DNA of 37,299 bases from Streptomyces sp. A0642 (GCF_004795105.1 NZ_SSBL01000044.1:1-37299), one strand, 5' to 3'; positions 23,743 to 32,363 are shown, counted from the first letter of the stretch. Notes: generated from the sequence alone by a model not told the origin. Made by a program: numbers and translations.

Positions 23743-25843
23743 CCGGACCACCGTCCCCCGGACCGTGCGGTCCGGCCGGCGCCCCCGGCGGCATGGACAG
23801 GGCCCGCCATTCCCGCAGGTCGCGCGGCCAGTGCGTCGCCGCGTCCCAGAGCACCGCGTGCCCCGTCGGATGCCTGCCGGACAACTGCCGCAGCTCGTGC
23901 GCCATCTTGTCGATCACCTCTTCGTCGGGCAGGGCCAGCGGATCGGACAGCAGCCACACGGCGTGCAGCAACCGCCGCAGCTGCAACTGGAGCTCGGCAG
24001 CCCGCTCGTCGAGGCCGGCGAGCGCCGCCCGCTCCTCGTCGGACGCGGCCGCCCGCCCCAGCGCGACGGCCCGCCGCGGATCGGGGCCGGTACGGCCCGG
24101 CGGGCGGGGGCAGGGCGCCGAGGCGATGAACCGCAGCGCGTCGAGCCAGCCCAGCACGTCGGGCCGGGCGAACTGGACCCGCAGATGCGTCACGCAGTCC
24201 TCCGCCGCGCCCAGCACCAGCTCCTGGTGCAGCCGGTGCGGTTCGCTCGGACAGCTGCCGCCGGCGGCGTACGCCGACCGCAGCGTCTCGTGCACCGCAC
24301 GCCACACCGCGTAGTACGGCGGATCGTCGTCCTGGAACCGCAACCGGTGCAGCAGCAGCGCGCGCAGCAGCGGATCGGCCACGAAGTGCTCCGGTCCCAC
24401 CGCCCAGTCCTCCGACCGCAGCGCGTCCCGCACCCGCAGCGCCACATCACCGTCCAGCGACTCCCCGCGCAGCCGGGTCGTCGCCAGCAGCCGCGCCGAG
24501 ACCTCGCCGTGCGCGGCGGCGAGCACGCTCAGCACGTCCGGGCGCTGCCCCGGCAGCAGCCGCTCCAGCAGCTCGTCGGCCACCCGCACCGGCGGCCGGT
24601 CCTCCCGCAGCTCCACCGTGCCGTCGAGCAGCGCCCCCGGCACCAGAGCGCCCGGGTCCGGCGACTCGCCCGCCGCCTGCGCCAGCCGGGCCACCCCCAG
24701 CGGCCGCCCGCCCGTCAGCCGGTGCACCCCGCGCGCCAGCCCGGCGGGGGTCCGGCCGTGCGGGTCGTGCCGGTCGAGCGCGGCGCGCACATGGCCGGCG
24801 TCCAGCGGGGTCAGGCCGACGGCCAGGATGCCGGACGTCACCTCCGTGCCCCGGACCCAGTGCGAGGCGTGCGCCACCTCGGGCAGCCGCCGGCGCACCG
24901 CGTGGCTCAGGCCCGCGTGGTCACGGACGCGCGAGGACGCGAACACCGCGATCTGGTCCCGTGCCCCGCTCGCGCGCTGCCGCAGCAGCGGCTCGACCAG
25001 CTGCCGGCCCAGCGCGGTGTGCGCGTTGTCGAGGAGCAGGACCGGGCGGCCCCGCCGGGCGCCGCGCGCCATGCCGCGGTAGGCCCGCACCAGGTCCGCG
25101 ACCAGGGCCAGCACCAGATGGTCCTCGGCACGCCGGCGCAGATCACCGCCCCGCTCGAAGTCGACCGCGAGCTGGCGCAGCCCGACGCGCCCGTTGCCGC
25201 CCGCCTGCGGATACGTGCCGTACCAGTCCGCCGAACGCCGCTGGAAGCGGCTGAACGTCTCCTCCAGCACCGTCTCCACGGTCGCCTCGGCCACCATCCC
25301 GGCCATCGGCGCCACCGAGTCGAACGCGCCGGCGGCCAGCTTCGTCAGCACCTTGGTGACCCACCCCGTCGCGGCGTCGCCCCGGGTGTCGAGCGTCGCC
25401 AGCACCGGCCCGAGCGACTGCAGATCCCGCTGCGCCCGCGACTCGTCCTCCCGTCGCCAGGAGACCGAGGCCACCGCCACCAGCCCGAGGCTCAGACGGG
25501 GGAACTGCACCGGACGGGCCGCGTGCACCCGCGCCGTGAGCTGGGTGGCGAGCTCCGGCAGGACCCCGGTCACCGGCGTCCAGCCGGGGCCCGGATCCGC
25601 GGGCGGCAGCACGGCCTCGCAGTCCACCAGGGCGACCGGGGTGATCTCGCGGTACAGGCTGCGCAGTTGCTTGAGCGCGGCCGTCTTGCCCATGCCGCGC
25701 CCGCCGGTCAGCACCGCGACGGGCGGGTCGTCACCGTGCTCGCACGTGACCCGACGGGCACCGTGGGGAGTGAGACCGGTCAGCCGCGCCGCAAGTCCGT
25801 CGTCACCGAAAATCGCCTCGCGCCCGTACAGCTCTCGCTCCAC
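23735..25843 (-). CDS. Large P-loop NTPase (AAA/STAND-like)
   Basis: 702-residue predicted cytoplasmic ATPase. The Walker A motif is GGRGMGKT (residues 47-54) and RPVLLLDNAH is the probable Walker B, with IAVFASSR as a sensor strand. Between them lies a ~180-residue insert, weakly hydrophobic around LSLGLVAVASVS and GAFDSVAPMAGMV. The C-terminal half is helical (LLRALLLHRLRF, RLHQELVLGAAEDCVTHLRVQF, AAELQLQLRRLLHAVWLL) and could be an effector or scaffold region; no known effector is recognised. GTG 25843 with GGGGGT 4 nt upstream is preferred to GTG 25867. The next gene overlaps its stop, so the two proteins very likely work together. Confidence 0.8.
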   Translation of the reverse strand: MERELYGREAIFGDDGLAARLTGLTPHGARRVTCEHGDDPPVAVLTGGRGMGKTAALKQLRSLYREITPVALVDCEAVLPPADPGPGWTPVTGVLPELATQLTARVHAARPVQFPRLSLGLVAVASVSWRREDESRAQRDLQSLGPVLATLDTRGDAATGWVTKVLTKLAAGAFDSVAPMAGMVAEATVETVLEETFSRFQRRSADWYGTYPQAGGNGRVGLRQLAVDFERGGDLRRRAEDHLVLALVADLVRAYRGMARGARRGRPVLLLDNAHTALGRQLVEPLLRQRASGARDQIAVFASSRVRDHAGLSHAVRRRLPEVAHASHWVRGTEVTSGILAVGLTPLDAGHVRAALDRHDPHGRTPAGLARGVHRLTGGRPLGVARLAQAAGESPDPGALVPGALLDGTVELREDRPPVRVADELLERLLPGQRPDVLSVLAAAHGEVSARLLATTRLRGESLDGDVALRVRDALRSEDWAVGPEHFVADPLLRALLLHRLRFQDDDPPYYAVWRAVHETLRSAYAAGGSCPSEPHRLHQELVLGAAEDCVTHLRVQFARPDVLGWLDALRFIASAPCPRPPGRTGPDPRRAVALGRAAASDEERAALAGLDERAAELQLQLRRLLHAVWLLSDPLALPDEEVIDKMAHELRQLSGRHPTGHAVLWDAATHWPRDLREWRALSMPPGAPAGPHGPGDGGPDA

Positions 25844-25894
25844 AGCACCCCCAGCGCCGCCGCCCACCCCGGTCTGTCACACCGTCAACATCAG

Positions 25895-25924
25895 GATATC
25901 GGGCGCATGTTGGGCGAAGGTCAA
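25895..25924 (-). promoter_or_regulatory. Promoter for the NTPase operon
   Basis: On the minus strand, -35 TTGACC (25924-25919), an 18-bp spacer and -10 GATATC (25900-25895) are correctly placed to initiate near 25888, about 45 nt before the preferred GTG. Confidence 0.5.
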
Positions 25925-25962
25925 GATTTTCGAACGATCGGCGCGCGGGACCCGGCGGGGCA

Positions 25963-25988
25963 GGGGCCTCAGGCGTCGGTGAGGCCCC
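25963..25988 (-). terminator. 9-bp hairpin after the PfpI-ALDH gene
   Basis: GGGGCCTCA (25963-25971) pairs with TGAGGCCCC (25980-25988) around an 8-nt loop, about 18 nt beyond the stop of the fusion gene on the minus strand. Confidence 0.65.
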
Positions 25989-26006
25989 CGCTCCCGCCGG
26001 CCGGGC

Positions 26007-28013
26007 TCAGGAGGGCATCGGGGTGTCCAGCACCGCCTTGCGGTGACTGAACGTCTCCAGCGAGTACCGGCCGTGGTAACTGCCCATCCCGCTCTCGCCG
26101 ACCCCGCCGAACGGCAGGTCGGAGACGGTGAGATGGGCCAGCGGCAGTCCGATGCCGACCGCACCCGACGAGGTCTCGCCGATCAGCCGCTCACGTACGG
26201 CGTCGGAATCGGTGAACGCGTACAGGGCCAGCGGCTTGTCGCGGTCGTTGATGAACGCGATCGCCTCGTCCAGACCGCCGACCGTCACGATCGGGAGCAC
26301 CGGCCCGAAGATCTCCTCCCGCATCACGGGCGCGTCCGGCGCCACGTCGGCCAGCACGGTCGGGGCGATGTACTTGCTGTCCCGGTCGTACGTCCCGCCG
26401 GTCACCGTGCGGCCGGAGCCGAGCAGCCCCGTCAGCCGGTCGAAGTGGCGCCGGTTCACGATCCGCCCGTACTCCGGGTGCGTCGAGGCGTCCGCTCCGA
26501 ACAGCCCCTCGACCGCCTCCGCGAGGGCGTCCGCGAGGGCGGCTCCGGTCTCCGGGTCGGTGAGGACGTAGTCGGGGGCGACGCACGTCTGGCCCGCGTT
26601 CAGGAACTTGCCGGCCGCCAGCCGGCCCGCGACCGCCTTCAGATCGGTGTCCCGGTCCACGAACACCGGTGACTTGCCGCCCAGTTCGAGCGTCACCGGC
26701 GTGAGGTGCTTCGCCGCGGCGGCCATCACGATCCGGCCCACCGTGCCGTTGCCGGTGTAGAAGATGTGGTCGAACCGCTCCGCGAGCAGCGCCGTGGTCT
26801 CGGGGACCGCCCCCTCCACGACGGCGACCGCGTCCGTGTCCAGATAGCGCGGCAGGAGCCGCGCGACGGCGGCAGAGGTCGCGGGCGCCATCTCGCTCGG
26901 CTTCACCACCACGGTGTTGCCCCCGGCCAGGGCGCCGACGACCGGGGCGAGCAGCAGCTGCGCCGGGTAGTTCCAGGGCGCGATGACCAGGACGACGCCG
27001 AGCGGGTCCTGCACGGTGAGCGCCTTCGCCCCGCCCAGCGACGCCGGTACGGGCGCGGGCTCGGGTCGCAGCCAGTCGGCCAGGTGCACCAGCGTGTGGT
27101 CGATCTCGCGGATCGTGAAGTCGATCTCGGTGCGGTACGCCTCCTTGCGGCTCTTGCCGAGATCGGCGTTGAGCGCGTGGGCGAGGTCGTCACCGCGCTC
27201 GGTGAGCAGCGCGCGCAGCCGCCGGAGCTGGTCCGTACGCCAGTCGAGGCTCTTGGTGCGCCCGGTACGGAAGGTGGCGCGGAGGCGGTCGACCGTCTCG
27301 GCCGGGGACTCGGCGGGGGCGAGCGCGGCGACGATCTCGCGGGCCAGCTGCTCGGAGGAGGCCGGATTCTGGCCGGTGTGCAGGGTGCGGTCGGTGACGG
27401 TGTGCGGGGTGAAGGGGGCGGCGGCCGTGTAGTCGGCGCCCAGCTCGACCAGCCGGTCCTCCAGCAGCCAGGGCGCCTTGCCGGCGAGGCCGCCGATGGA
27501 CTCCTCGGCGTTGCTGAATCCGGTCATGCGGTAGCCGGCGAAGGGCCAGGACCCGTCCTCGCTCCGGGCGGCGAGCAGGGCGGCCGGCGCGTGGCACAGC
27601 ACGCCGAGGTGCGTACCGGAGCGGAGCGCGGTGGCCAGCAGCCGCCCGGAGAGCTCGCTCACGGCCAGGTCCTCCATGGGGCCGTGGCCGCCGGGGTAGA
27701 AGACGGCGTCGTAGCGGCCGGGGTGGATGTCCTCGAGCCGGGCCGGGCTGCGGAGCTCGGGGCCGATCGCGTCGAGGTACGCGGCGACGGCGTCGGCCTG
27801 CTCCTGTCCGCCGTTGGCGGCGGCCGTCAGGCTGCCCGCGTCGACGGTGGGGGTCACACCGCCCGGGGTGGCGAGGGTGATGGCGTAGCCGGCCTCGGTG
27901 AAGACCCGGTGCGGAGCGGCCAGCTCCTCGGCCCAGAACCCGGTGGGGTGGGTGGTGCCGTCGTTGAGGGTCCAGCGGTCGGCGCCGGTGATCACGAACA
28001 GTACGGAGGGCAT
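26007..28013 (-). CDS. DJ-1/PfpI-aldehyde dehydrogenase fusion
   Basis: 668-residue two-domain enzyme. Residues 1-230 are a DJ-1/PfpI (Hsp31-like) domain: VLFVITGADRW, TEAGYAITLATPGG, AVFYPGGHGPMEDL, and the nucleophile elbow GVLCHAPAAL with Cys140. From about 235 to the end lies a class-3-like aldehyde dehydrogenase: VLVIAPWNYPAQLLLAPVVGALAGGN, VVKPSE, FDHIFYTGNGTVGRIVM, TLELGGKSP (Glu443) and NAGQTCVAPDY (Cys477). The Glu-to-Cys spacing of 34 equals that of active aldehyde dehydrogenases. The PfpI half could handle methylglyoxal-type electrophiles and the ALDH half could oxidise aldehydes; this is inference. ATG 28013 has GGAG 7 nt upstream. It is divergent from a MarR gene. Confidence 0.9.
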   Translation of the reverse strand: MPSVLFVITGADRWTLNDGTTHPTGFWAEELAAPHRVFTEAGYAITLATPGGVTPTVDAGSLTAAANGGQEQADAVAAYLDAIGPELRSPARLEDIHPGRYDAVFYPGGHGPMEDLAVSELSGRLLATALRSGTHLGVLCHAPAALLAARSEDGSWPFAGYRMTGFSNAEESIGGLAGKAPWLLEDRLVELGADYTAAAPFTPHTVTDRTLHTGQNPASSEQLAREIVAALAPAESPAETVDRLRATFRTGRTKSLDWRTDQLRRLRALLTERGDDLAHALNADLGKSRKEAYRTEIDFTIREIDHTLVHLADWLRPEPAPVPASLGGAKALTVQDPLGVVLVIAPWNYPAQLLLAPVVGALAGGNTVVVKPSEMAPATSAAVARLLPRYLDTDAVAVVEGAVPETTALLAERFDHIFYTGNGTVGRIVMAAAAKHLTPVTLELGGKSPVFVDRDTDLKAVAGRLAAGKFLNAGQTCVAPDYVLTDPETGAALADALAEAVEGLFGADASTHPEYGRIVNRRHFDRLTGLLGSGRTVTGGTYDRDSKYIAPTVLADVAPDAPVMREEIFGPVLPIVTVGGLDEAIAFINDRDKPLALYAFTDSDAVRERLIGETSSGAVGIGLPLAHLTVSDLPFGGVGESGMGSYHGRYSLETFSHRKAVLDTPMPS

Positions 28014-28086
28014 GGGGGTACTCCCTGCGAGCGGCGGGATGCGGGGGTGTGAGGTGCGGGGGCGCGAAGCGCGAGACCGCCACAGA

Positions 28087-28142
28087 GCTTGATATGCTCA
28101 AGCAATACAGTTCATGTAACTGTCAAAAGTTGAGTATGTCAA
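28087..28142. promoter_or_regulatory. Three evenly spaced dyads, probable MarR operators
   Basis: Dyad 1 is GCTTGA-N5-TCAAGC (28087-28103), dyad 2 is ACAGTT-N5-AACTGT (28107-28123) and dyad 3 is TTGA-N5-TCAA (28130-28142). The centres (28095, 28115, 28136) are 20-21 bp apart, two helical turns, so bound dimers would lie on one face. A minus-strand TTGACA (28126-28121) overlaps dyad 2. Confidence 0.65.
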
Positions 28143-28180
28143 ATAAGTGTCTGCGGATGCCGATCGAAGAATGGCCGACC

Positions 28181-28645
28181 ATGACCACCGAACCGACGCC
28201 CCGCGCCGCCACTGCTCCGGACGATCGACCCGTCCCGTCCCCGGAGGATCTCCTGGAGCCCCTGGCCGTCGTCGTGCGCGGCCACCACGACGACCTCACC
28301 GCCGCCGCCGCCCGTCATGGTCTGTCGACCTCCCAGGCCCGTGCGCTCATCGCACTCAACGAGCCCATGCCCATGAGCGCGCTCGCCGCCCACCTGGTCT
28401 GCGACGCGTCCAACGCCACCGGTCTCGTCGGCCGCATGGAGACCCGCGGACTGGTCAGCCGGGCCCCGTCCCCCGACGACCGCCGCTCCAAGGTCGCGAG
28501 CCGCACCCCCGAAGGCACGGCGCTCGCCCACACGATCCGCGCCGAGATGCGCGCCGTGCACGGCGCGCTCGAGGCGCTCACCGCCGAGGAGCGCACAGCA
28601 CTGCTGCCCCTGCTCGACAAGCTGGGGCAGCTGCTGTACGCGTGA
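28181..28645 (+). CDS. MarR-family regulator divergent from the PfpI-ALDH gene
   Basis: 154-residue MarR protein. The winged helix is clear: LSTSQARALIALNEPMPMSALAAHLVCDASNATGLVGRMETRGLVSRAPSPDDRRSKVASRTPEG, with the DDRR wing. It has a cysteine just before the recognition helix (LVCDASN), which might be redox- or electrophile-reactive; that is inference. ATG 28181 is used because homology starts there and GAAGA lies upstream; an in-frame ATG at 28157 is possible. The divergent arrangement and the dyads between the genes suggest it represses both itself and the fusion enzyme. Confidence 0.9.
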   Translation: MTTEPTPRAATAPDDRPVPSPEDLLEPLAVVVRGHHDDLTAAAARHGLSTSQARALIALNEPMPMSALAAHLVCDASNATGLVGRMETRGLVSRAPSPDDRRSKVASRTPEGTALAHTIRAEMRAVHGALEALTAEERTALLPLLDKLGQLLYA

Positions 28646-28675
28646 TCCGGGCTCGGTGTTCGGGTGGGGTCCGGG

Positions 28676-29074
28676 TCAGGAAGCGGGCGGGGGCGTTCCC
28701 TCCGACCCGTTCTCCCGCCGCTTGAGCTCGTCCTCGCGGCGGCGCAGGTCGGCCTCCCAGTCCTTGAGGACGGCCTCGTCCTTCTCGTTCTCGTCCTTGA
28801 GCGACTTCAGGAAGTCGGGGTTGTCGTCCGGCGCCACCCACTGCTGCCGGTGGTTGCGGTGCCACTCGGACGGCGTACGGCCTCCGGCGGGCGCCTCGCG
28901 CAGCTTGCCCGCGGCCAGCCACACGATCGGGCCGACGATCCAGAACAGCAGGATGATGAAGACCCAGGCGACCTTCGGCAGGTGCTTGGCCTCGTCCTCC
29001 GGGGTGTTCAGGCAGTCGATGAACGCGTAGATCGTCAGCGCCAGAGGCAGGAGATAGATCAGAGCCCGGAACAT
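28676..29074 (-). CDS. PLDc_N-domain membrane protein
   Basis: 132-residue protein with two N-terminal helices (about 5-22 and 35-56) in the PLDc_N pattern: DCLNTPEDEAKHLPKVAWVFIILLFWIVGPIVWLAAGK. No phospholipase catalytic motif follows. The tail instead contains PSEWHRNHRQQWVAPDDNPDFLKSLK and a highly charged region (about 95-125) that is probably a coiled coil. Stand-alone PLDc_N proteins are common in Streptomyces and their role is unknown. ATG 29074 follows a weak GGGGGA. It is divergent from the menaquinone decarboxylase gene. Confidence 0.85.
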   Translation of the reverse strand: MFRALIYLLPLALTIYAFIDCLNTPEDEAKHLPKVAWVFIILLFWIVGPIVWLAAGKLREAPAGGRTPSEWHRNHRQQWVAPDDNPDFLKSLKDENEKDEAVLKDWEADLRRREDELKRRENGSEGTPPPAS

Positions 29075-29101
29075 GGTGGAGAGATCCCCCCGCGGAGAGT
29101 T

Positions 29102-29120
29102 GGCGGGGCAATGCCCCGCC
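29102..29120. other. 8-bp hairpin in the divergent PLDc_N/UbiD region
   Basis: GGCGGGGC (29102-29109) pairs perfectly with GCCCCGCC (29113-29120) around AAT. It lies upstream of the UbiD -10 element and could be a regulatory dyad; no regulator is identified. Confidence 0.4.
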
Positions 29121-29163
29121 CCGGTGACGGGCCCAGGGTAGCGGGTGGCCGATACTGGACCGC

Positions 29164-30621
29164 ATGGCTTACGACGATCTTCGATCCCTCCTCCGGGCTC
29201 TGGAGCGCGAGGGCGAGCTCAAGCGCATCAAGGCCGAGGTCGACCCGTATCTGGAGGTCGGTGAGATCGTCGACCGGGTGAACAAGGCCGGCGGGCCCGC
29301 GCTGCTCTTCGAGAACGTCAAGGGCTCCTCGATGCCCCTGGCCATGAACGTCTTCGGCACCGACAAGCGCCTCCTCAAGGCGCTCGGGCTGAAGTCCTAC
29401 GCCGACATCAGCGACAAGATCGGCGGACTGCTCAAGCCCGAGCTGCCGCACGGTTTCGTCGGCGTGCGGGAGGCCTTCGGCAAGCTCGGCACGATGGTGC
29501 ACGTACCGCCGAAGAAGGTGAAGTCCGAGAACGCCCCCGTCCAGGAGGTCGTCCTCACCGGCGACGACGTGGACCTCGACCGGCTGCCCGCGCTGTTCAC
29601 CTGGCCCAAGGACGGCGGCTCCTTCTTCAACCTGGGGCTCACCCACACCAAGCACCCCGAGACCGGTGTCCGGAACCTGGGGCTCTACCGGCTCCAGCGC
29701 CACGACCGCCGCACCATCGGGATGCACTGGCAGATCCACAAGGACAGCCGCAACCACTACCAGGTCGCCGCCAAGCGCGGTGAGCGGCTGCCCGTCGCCA
29801 TCGCCTTCGGAGCGCCGCCCGCGGTCACGTACGCCTCCACCGCACCGCTGCCCGGGGACATCGACGAGTACCTCTTCGCCGGGTTCATCCAGGGCAAGCG
29901 CATCGAGATGGTCGACTGCAAGACCGTGCCGCTCCAGGTCCCGGCCCACGCCGAGGTCGTCATCGAGGGATGGCTGGAGCCGGGCGAGATGCTCCCCGAG
30001 GGGCCGTTCGGCGACCACACCGGCTTCTACACGCCGCAGGAACCGTTCCCCGCACTGACCATCGACTGCGTGACCATGCGGAAGCGGCCGCTGCTCCAGT
30101 CCATCGTCGTCGGCCGGCCGCCGACCGAGGACGGTCCGCTGGGGCGCGCCACCGAGCGGTTCTTCCTGCCGCTGCTCAAGATCATCGTGCCGGACATCGT
30201 GGACTACCACCTGCCGGAGTCCGGTGGCTTCCACAACTGCGCGATCGTCTCGATCGACAAGAAGTACCCGAAGCACGCCCAGAAGGTGATGAGCGCGATC
30301 TGGGGCGCGCACATGATGTCGCTGACGAAGCTGATCGTCGTGGTGGACTCCGACTGCGATGTCCACGATCTGCACGAGGTCTCCTGGCGGGCGCTCGGCA
30401 ACACCGACTACGCCCGCGACCTCACCGTCGCCGAGGGGCCCGTCGACCACCTCGACCACGCCTCGTACCAGCAGTTCTGGGGCGGCAAGGCGGGCATCGA
30501 CGCGACGAAGAAGTGGCCCGAGGAGGGCTATACCCGGGACGGGGGCTGGCCTGACATGGTCGAGTCCGACCCGGAGACGGCGGCGAAGGTCGACCGCCGG
30601 TGGAAGGAATACGGACTGTGA
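29164..30621 (+). CDS. mqnL: Menaquinone biosynthesis decarboxylase, UbiD family
   Basis: 485-residue UbiD-family decarboxylase that uses the prenylated FMN made by UbiX. In the futalosine pathway it is expected to decarboxylate the prenylated 1,4-dihydroxy-6-naphthoate intermediate. Typical sequence: PALLFENVKG, NHYQVAAKRGERLPVAIAFGAPPAVTYAS, EVVIEGWLEPGEMLPEGPFGDHTGFYTP, and KLIVVVDSDCDVHDLHEVSWRALGN near the C-terminus. The length matches the actinobacterial menaquinone subgroup. ATG 29164 lies 7 nt after GATACT (29151-29156) with no Shine-Dalgarno sequence, suggesting a leaderless message. The stop overlaps the start of the prenyltransferase gene. The symbol follows the Mqn naming and is less certain than the function. 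Confidence 0.92.
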   Translation: MAYDDLRSLLRALEREGELKRIKAEVDPYLEVGEIVDRVNKAGGPALLFENVKGSSMPLAMNVFGTDKRLLKALGLKSYADISDKIGGLLKPELPHGFVGVREAFGKLGTMVHVPPKKVKSENAPVQEVVLTGDDVDLDRLPALFTWPKDGGSFFNLGLTHTKHPETGVRNLGLYRLQRHDRRTIGMHWQIHKDSRNHYQVAAKRGERLPVAIAFGAPPAVTYASTAPLPGDIDEYLFAGFIQGKRIEMVDCKTVPLQVPAHAEVVIEGWLEPGEMLPEGPFGDHTGFYTPQEPFPALTIDCVTMRKRPLLQSIVVGRPPTEDGPLGRATERFFLPLLKIIVPDIVDYHLPESGGFHNCAIVSIDKKYPKHAQKVMSAIWGAHMMSLTKLIVVVDSDCDVHDLHEVSWRALGNTDYARDLTVAEGPVDHLDHASYQQFWGGKAGIDATKKWPEEGYTRDGGWPDMVESDPETAAKVDRRWKEYGL

Positions 30622-31535
30622 GTGCCGCCGAAGCGACCCTGGGCTCCGGGCCCGCGCAACCGAACGGCAAGGTTCGCGCGTTCCTGCGGCTCGTGATGAT
30701 CGAGCACTCGGTCTTCGCGCTGCCCTTCGCGTACATCGCCGCCCTGACCGCGATGTTCCTGAACGGCGGGTCGGTCCAGTGGGTCACGCTGCTGCTGGTC
30801 ACCGTCGCGATGGTCGGGCTGCGGACGTTCGCGATGGCCGCGAACCGGATCATCGACCGGGAGATCGACGCGCGCAATCCGCGGACCGCCGGCCGGGAGC
30901 TGGTGACCGGCGCGGTGTCGGTGAAGTCGGCGTGGACGGGCGCGCTCGTCGCCGTCGTGGTGTTCCTGGGGGCCGCGGCCCTGCTGAACCCGCTCTGTCT
31001 GGCGCTGGCGCCGGTCGCGGTGGTCCCGATGGTCGTCTATCCGTACGGCAAGCGGTTCACGCACTACCCGCACGCGATCCTGGGCCTGGCGCAGGCCATG
31101 GGCCCGGTCGGCGCCTGGCTGGCGGTGACGGGCAGCTGGTCGTGGGACGCGGTGATCCTGGGCCTGGCCGTCGGCGTGTGGATCGGCGGCTTCGACCTGA
31201 TCTTCGCCTGCCAGGACGTGCAGGCGGACCGCGCTCACGGGGTGCTGTCCGTCCCGGCGCGCTTCGGCGTCCCGGCGGCGCTGTGGGGGGCGCGGGTCTG
31301 CCACGTGGTGACGACGGGCCTGCTGGTCTGGTTCGGCCTGGCTGCGGAGGCGGGGGTCTTCTACTGGATCGGCATGGTGATCGTCGCCGTGGCCTTCGTG
31401 TACGAGCACCGGGTGGTGCGGCCGCACGATCTCTCCCGGCTGAACCGGGCGTTCTTCCAGGTCAACGGGTTCATCGGGATAGCGCTGTTCGCGTGTGCGC
31501 TGCTGGATCTGCTGGTGCGCGGCCTGACGGTGTAG
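30618..31535 (+). CDS. mqnP: Menaquinone prenyltransferase MqnP (UbiA family)
   Basis: 305-residue UbiA-superfamily membrane prenyltransferase with about eight or nine helices. The first aspartate-rich motif is MAANRIIDREIDARNPRTAGRELVTG; the second is DLIFACQDVQADRAHGVLSVPARFG. It is expected to attach the polyprenyl chain to 1,4-dihydroxy-6-naphthoate. GTG 30618 overlaps the UbiD stop (GTGA) and GGAAGG lies about 9 nt upstream within the preceding gene, so the two proteins are translationally coupled. An ATG at 30600 is in frame but would add six residues inside the upstream gene. Confidence 0.92.
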   Translation: MSAAEATLGSGPAQPNGKVRAFLRLVMIEHSVFALPFAYIAALTAMFLNGGSVQWVTLLLVTVAMVGLRTFAMAANRIIDREIDARNPRTAGRELVTGAVSVKSAWTGALVAVVVFLGAAALLNPLCLALAPVAVVPMVVYPYGKRFTHYPHAILGLAQAMGPVGAWLAVTGSWSWDAVILGLAVGVWIGGFDLIFACQDVQADRAHGVLSVPARFGVPAALWGARVCHVVTTGLLVWFGLAAEAGVFYWIGMVIVAVAFVYEHRVVRPHDLSRLNRAFFQVNGFIGIALFACALLDLLVRGLTV

Positions 31536-31679
31536 GTCCGGGCCGGAGCTCCGGCGCCGGAGGCGGCGGTGCCGGACGCCGCGACGCCGCGGGGGAACTC
31601 CGGACGGACCCGGAGTACCCGCGGGGGCGCCGAACTCCTGACGCGCCCGGTGATCGGGGTGCCGGATAGGCTCGGGGGT

Positions 31680-32363
31680 GTGGATTCCGGGACTTCAGTG
31701 AGTCAGCAGCAGCGAAAGCCTTGGATTGTCGGGGTTTCGGGCGCTTCGGGCACCCCATTCGCCGCCTCCGTGCTGCGCGGTCTGCTGGCGGCGGGGGAGA
31801 GCGTCGATCTGGTGGTGAGCCGGGCCTCGCGGCTGACGCTGCTGGACGAGACGGGTATCGCGTTCCGCGACGCGCACTGGCGCGAGGACCTGGCCGGGTG
31901 GCTGGCGCGCGGCGCGGACGGGAAGCCGCACACCTTCGACGTGGACCTGTCCGGCGTGCGGCACTGGGCGGCGGGCGACCTGGCGGCGGGGCCTTCCTCG
32001 GGGTCGTATCCCGCGAAGGGGATGCTGATCGTGCCCGCGTCGACGGCGTGCGTGGCCGGAGTGGCGCTCGGGCTCTCGAAGGACCTGTTGCAGCGGGCCG
32101 CGAGCGTGACGCTCAAGGAGCGGCGGAAGCTGGTCGTCGCGGTGCGCGAGACGCCCTTGAGCGGTCAGACGCTGAAGCACATGGTGGCCCTGGACGAGGC
32201 CGGCGCCGTCGTGCTGCCCGCCTCCCCGGCGTTCTATGCGGGGGCCACGCACATCCAGGACCTGGTGGATTTCGTCGCGGGGCGGGTGCTGGACGCGGCG
32301 GGGGTTCCGCATCAGCTGTACCGCCGCTGGGAGGGCGAACTCGGTGGCGGCTCCCGCGACTGA
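31680..32363 (+). CDS. ubiX: UbiX-family flavin prenyltransferase
   Basis: 227-residue UbiX protein, which makes the prenyl-FMN cofactor required by the UbiD enzyme upstream. Motifs: IVGVSGASGTPFAASVLRGL (FMN binding), AAGPSSGSYPAKGMLIVPASTACVAGVALGLSKDLLQRAASVTLKERRKLVVAVRETPLS and PASPAFYAG. The first ~10 residues are a variable extension. GTG 31680 is preferred because TAGGCT (31667-31672) lies 7 nt upstream; GTG 31698 is an alternative. The 144-nt gap after mqnP with its own -10 suggests separate or additional transcription. That gap holds the palindrome GCCGGAGCTCCGGC (31542-31555). Confidence 0.92.
   Translation: MDSGTSVSQQQRKPWIVGVSGASGTPFAASVLRGLLAAGESVDLVVSRASRLTLLDETGIAFRDAHWREDLAGWLARGADGKPHTFDVDLSGVRHWAAGDLAAGPSSGSYPAKGMLIVPASTACVAGVALGLSKDLLQRAASVTLKERRKLVVAVRETPLSGQTLKHMVALDEAGAVVLPASPAFYAGATHIQDLVDFVAGRVLDAAGVPHQLYRRWEGELGGGSRD

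Noticed and set aside
22997..26050. A plus-strand open frame of about 1000 codons.
   Set aside because: It is antisense to the NTPase and binding-protein genes and its translation is Arg/Pro/His-rich without motifs; the minus-strand frames carry clear Walker and binding-protein patterns.
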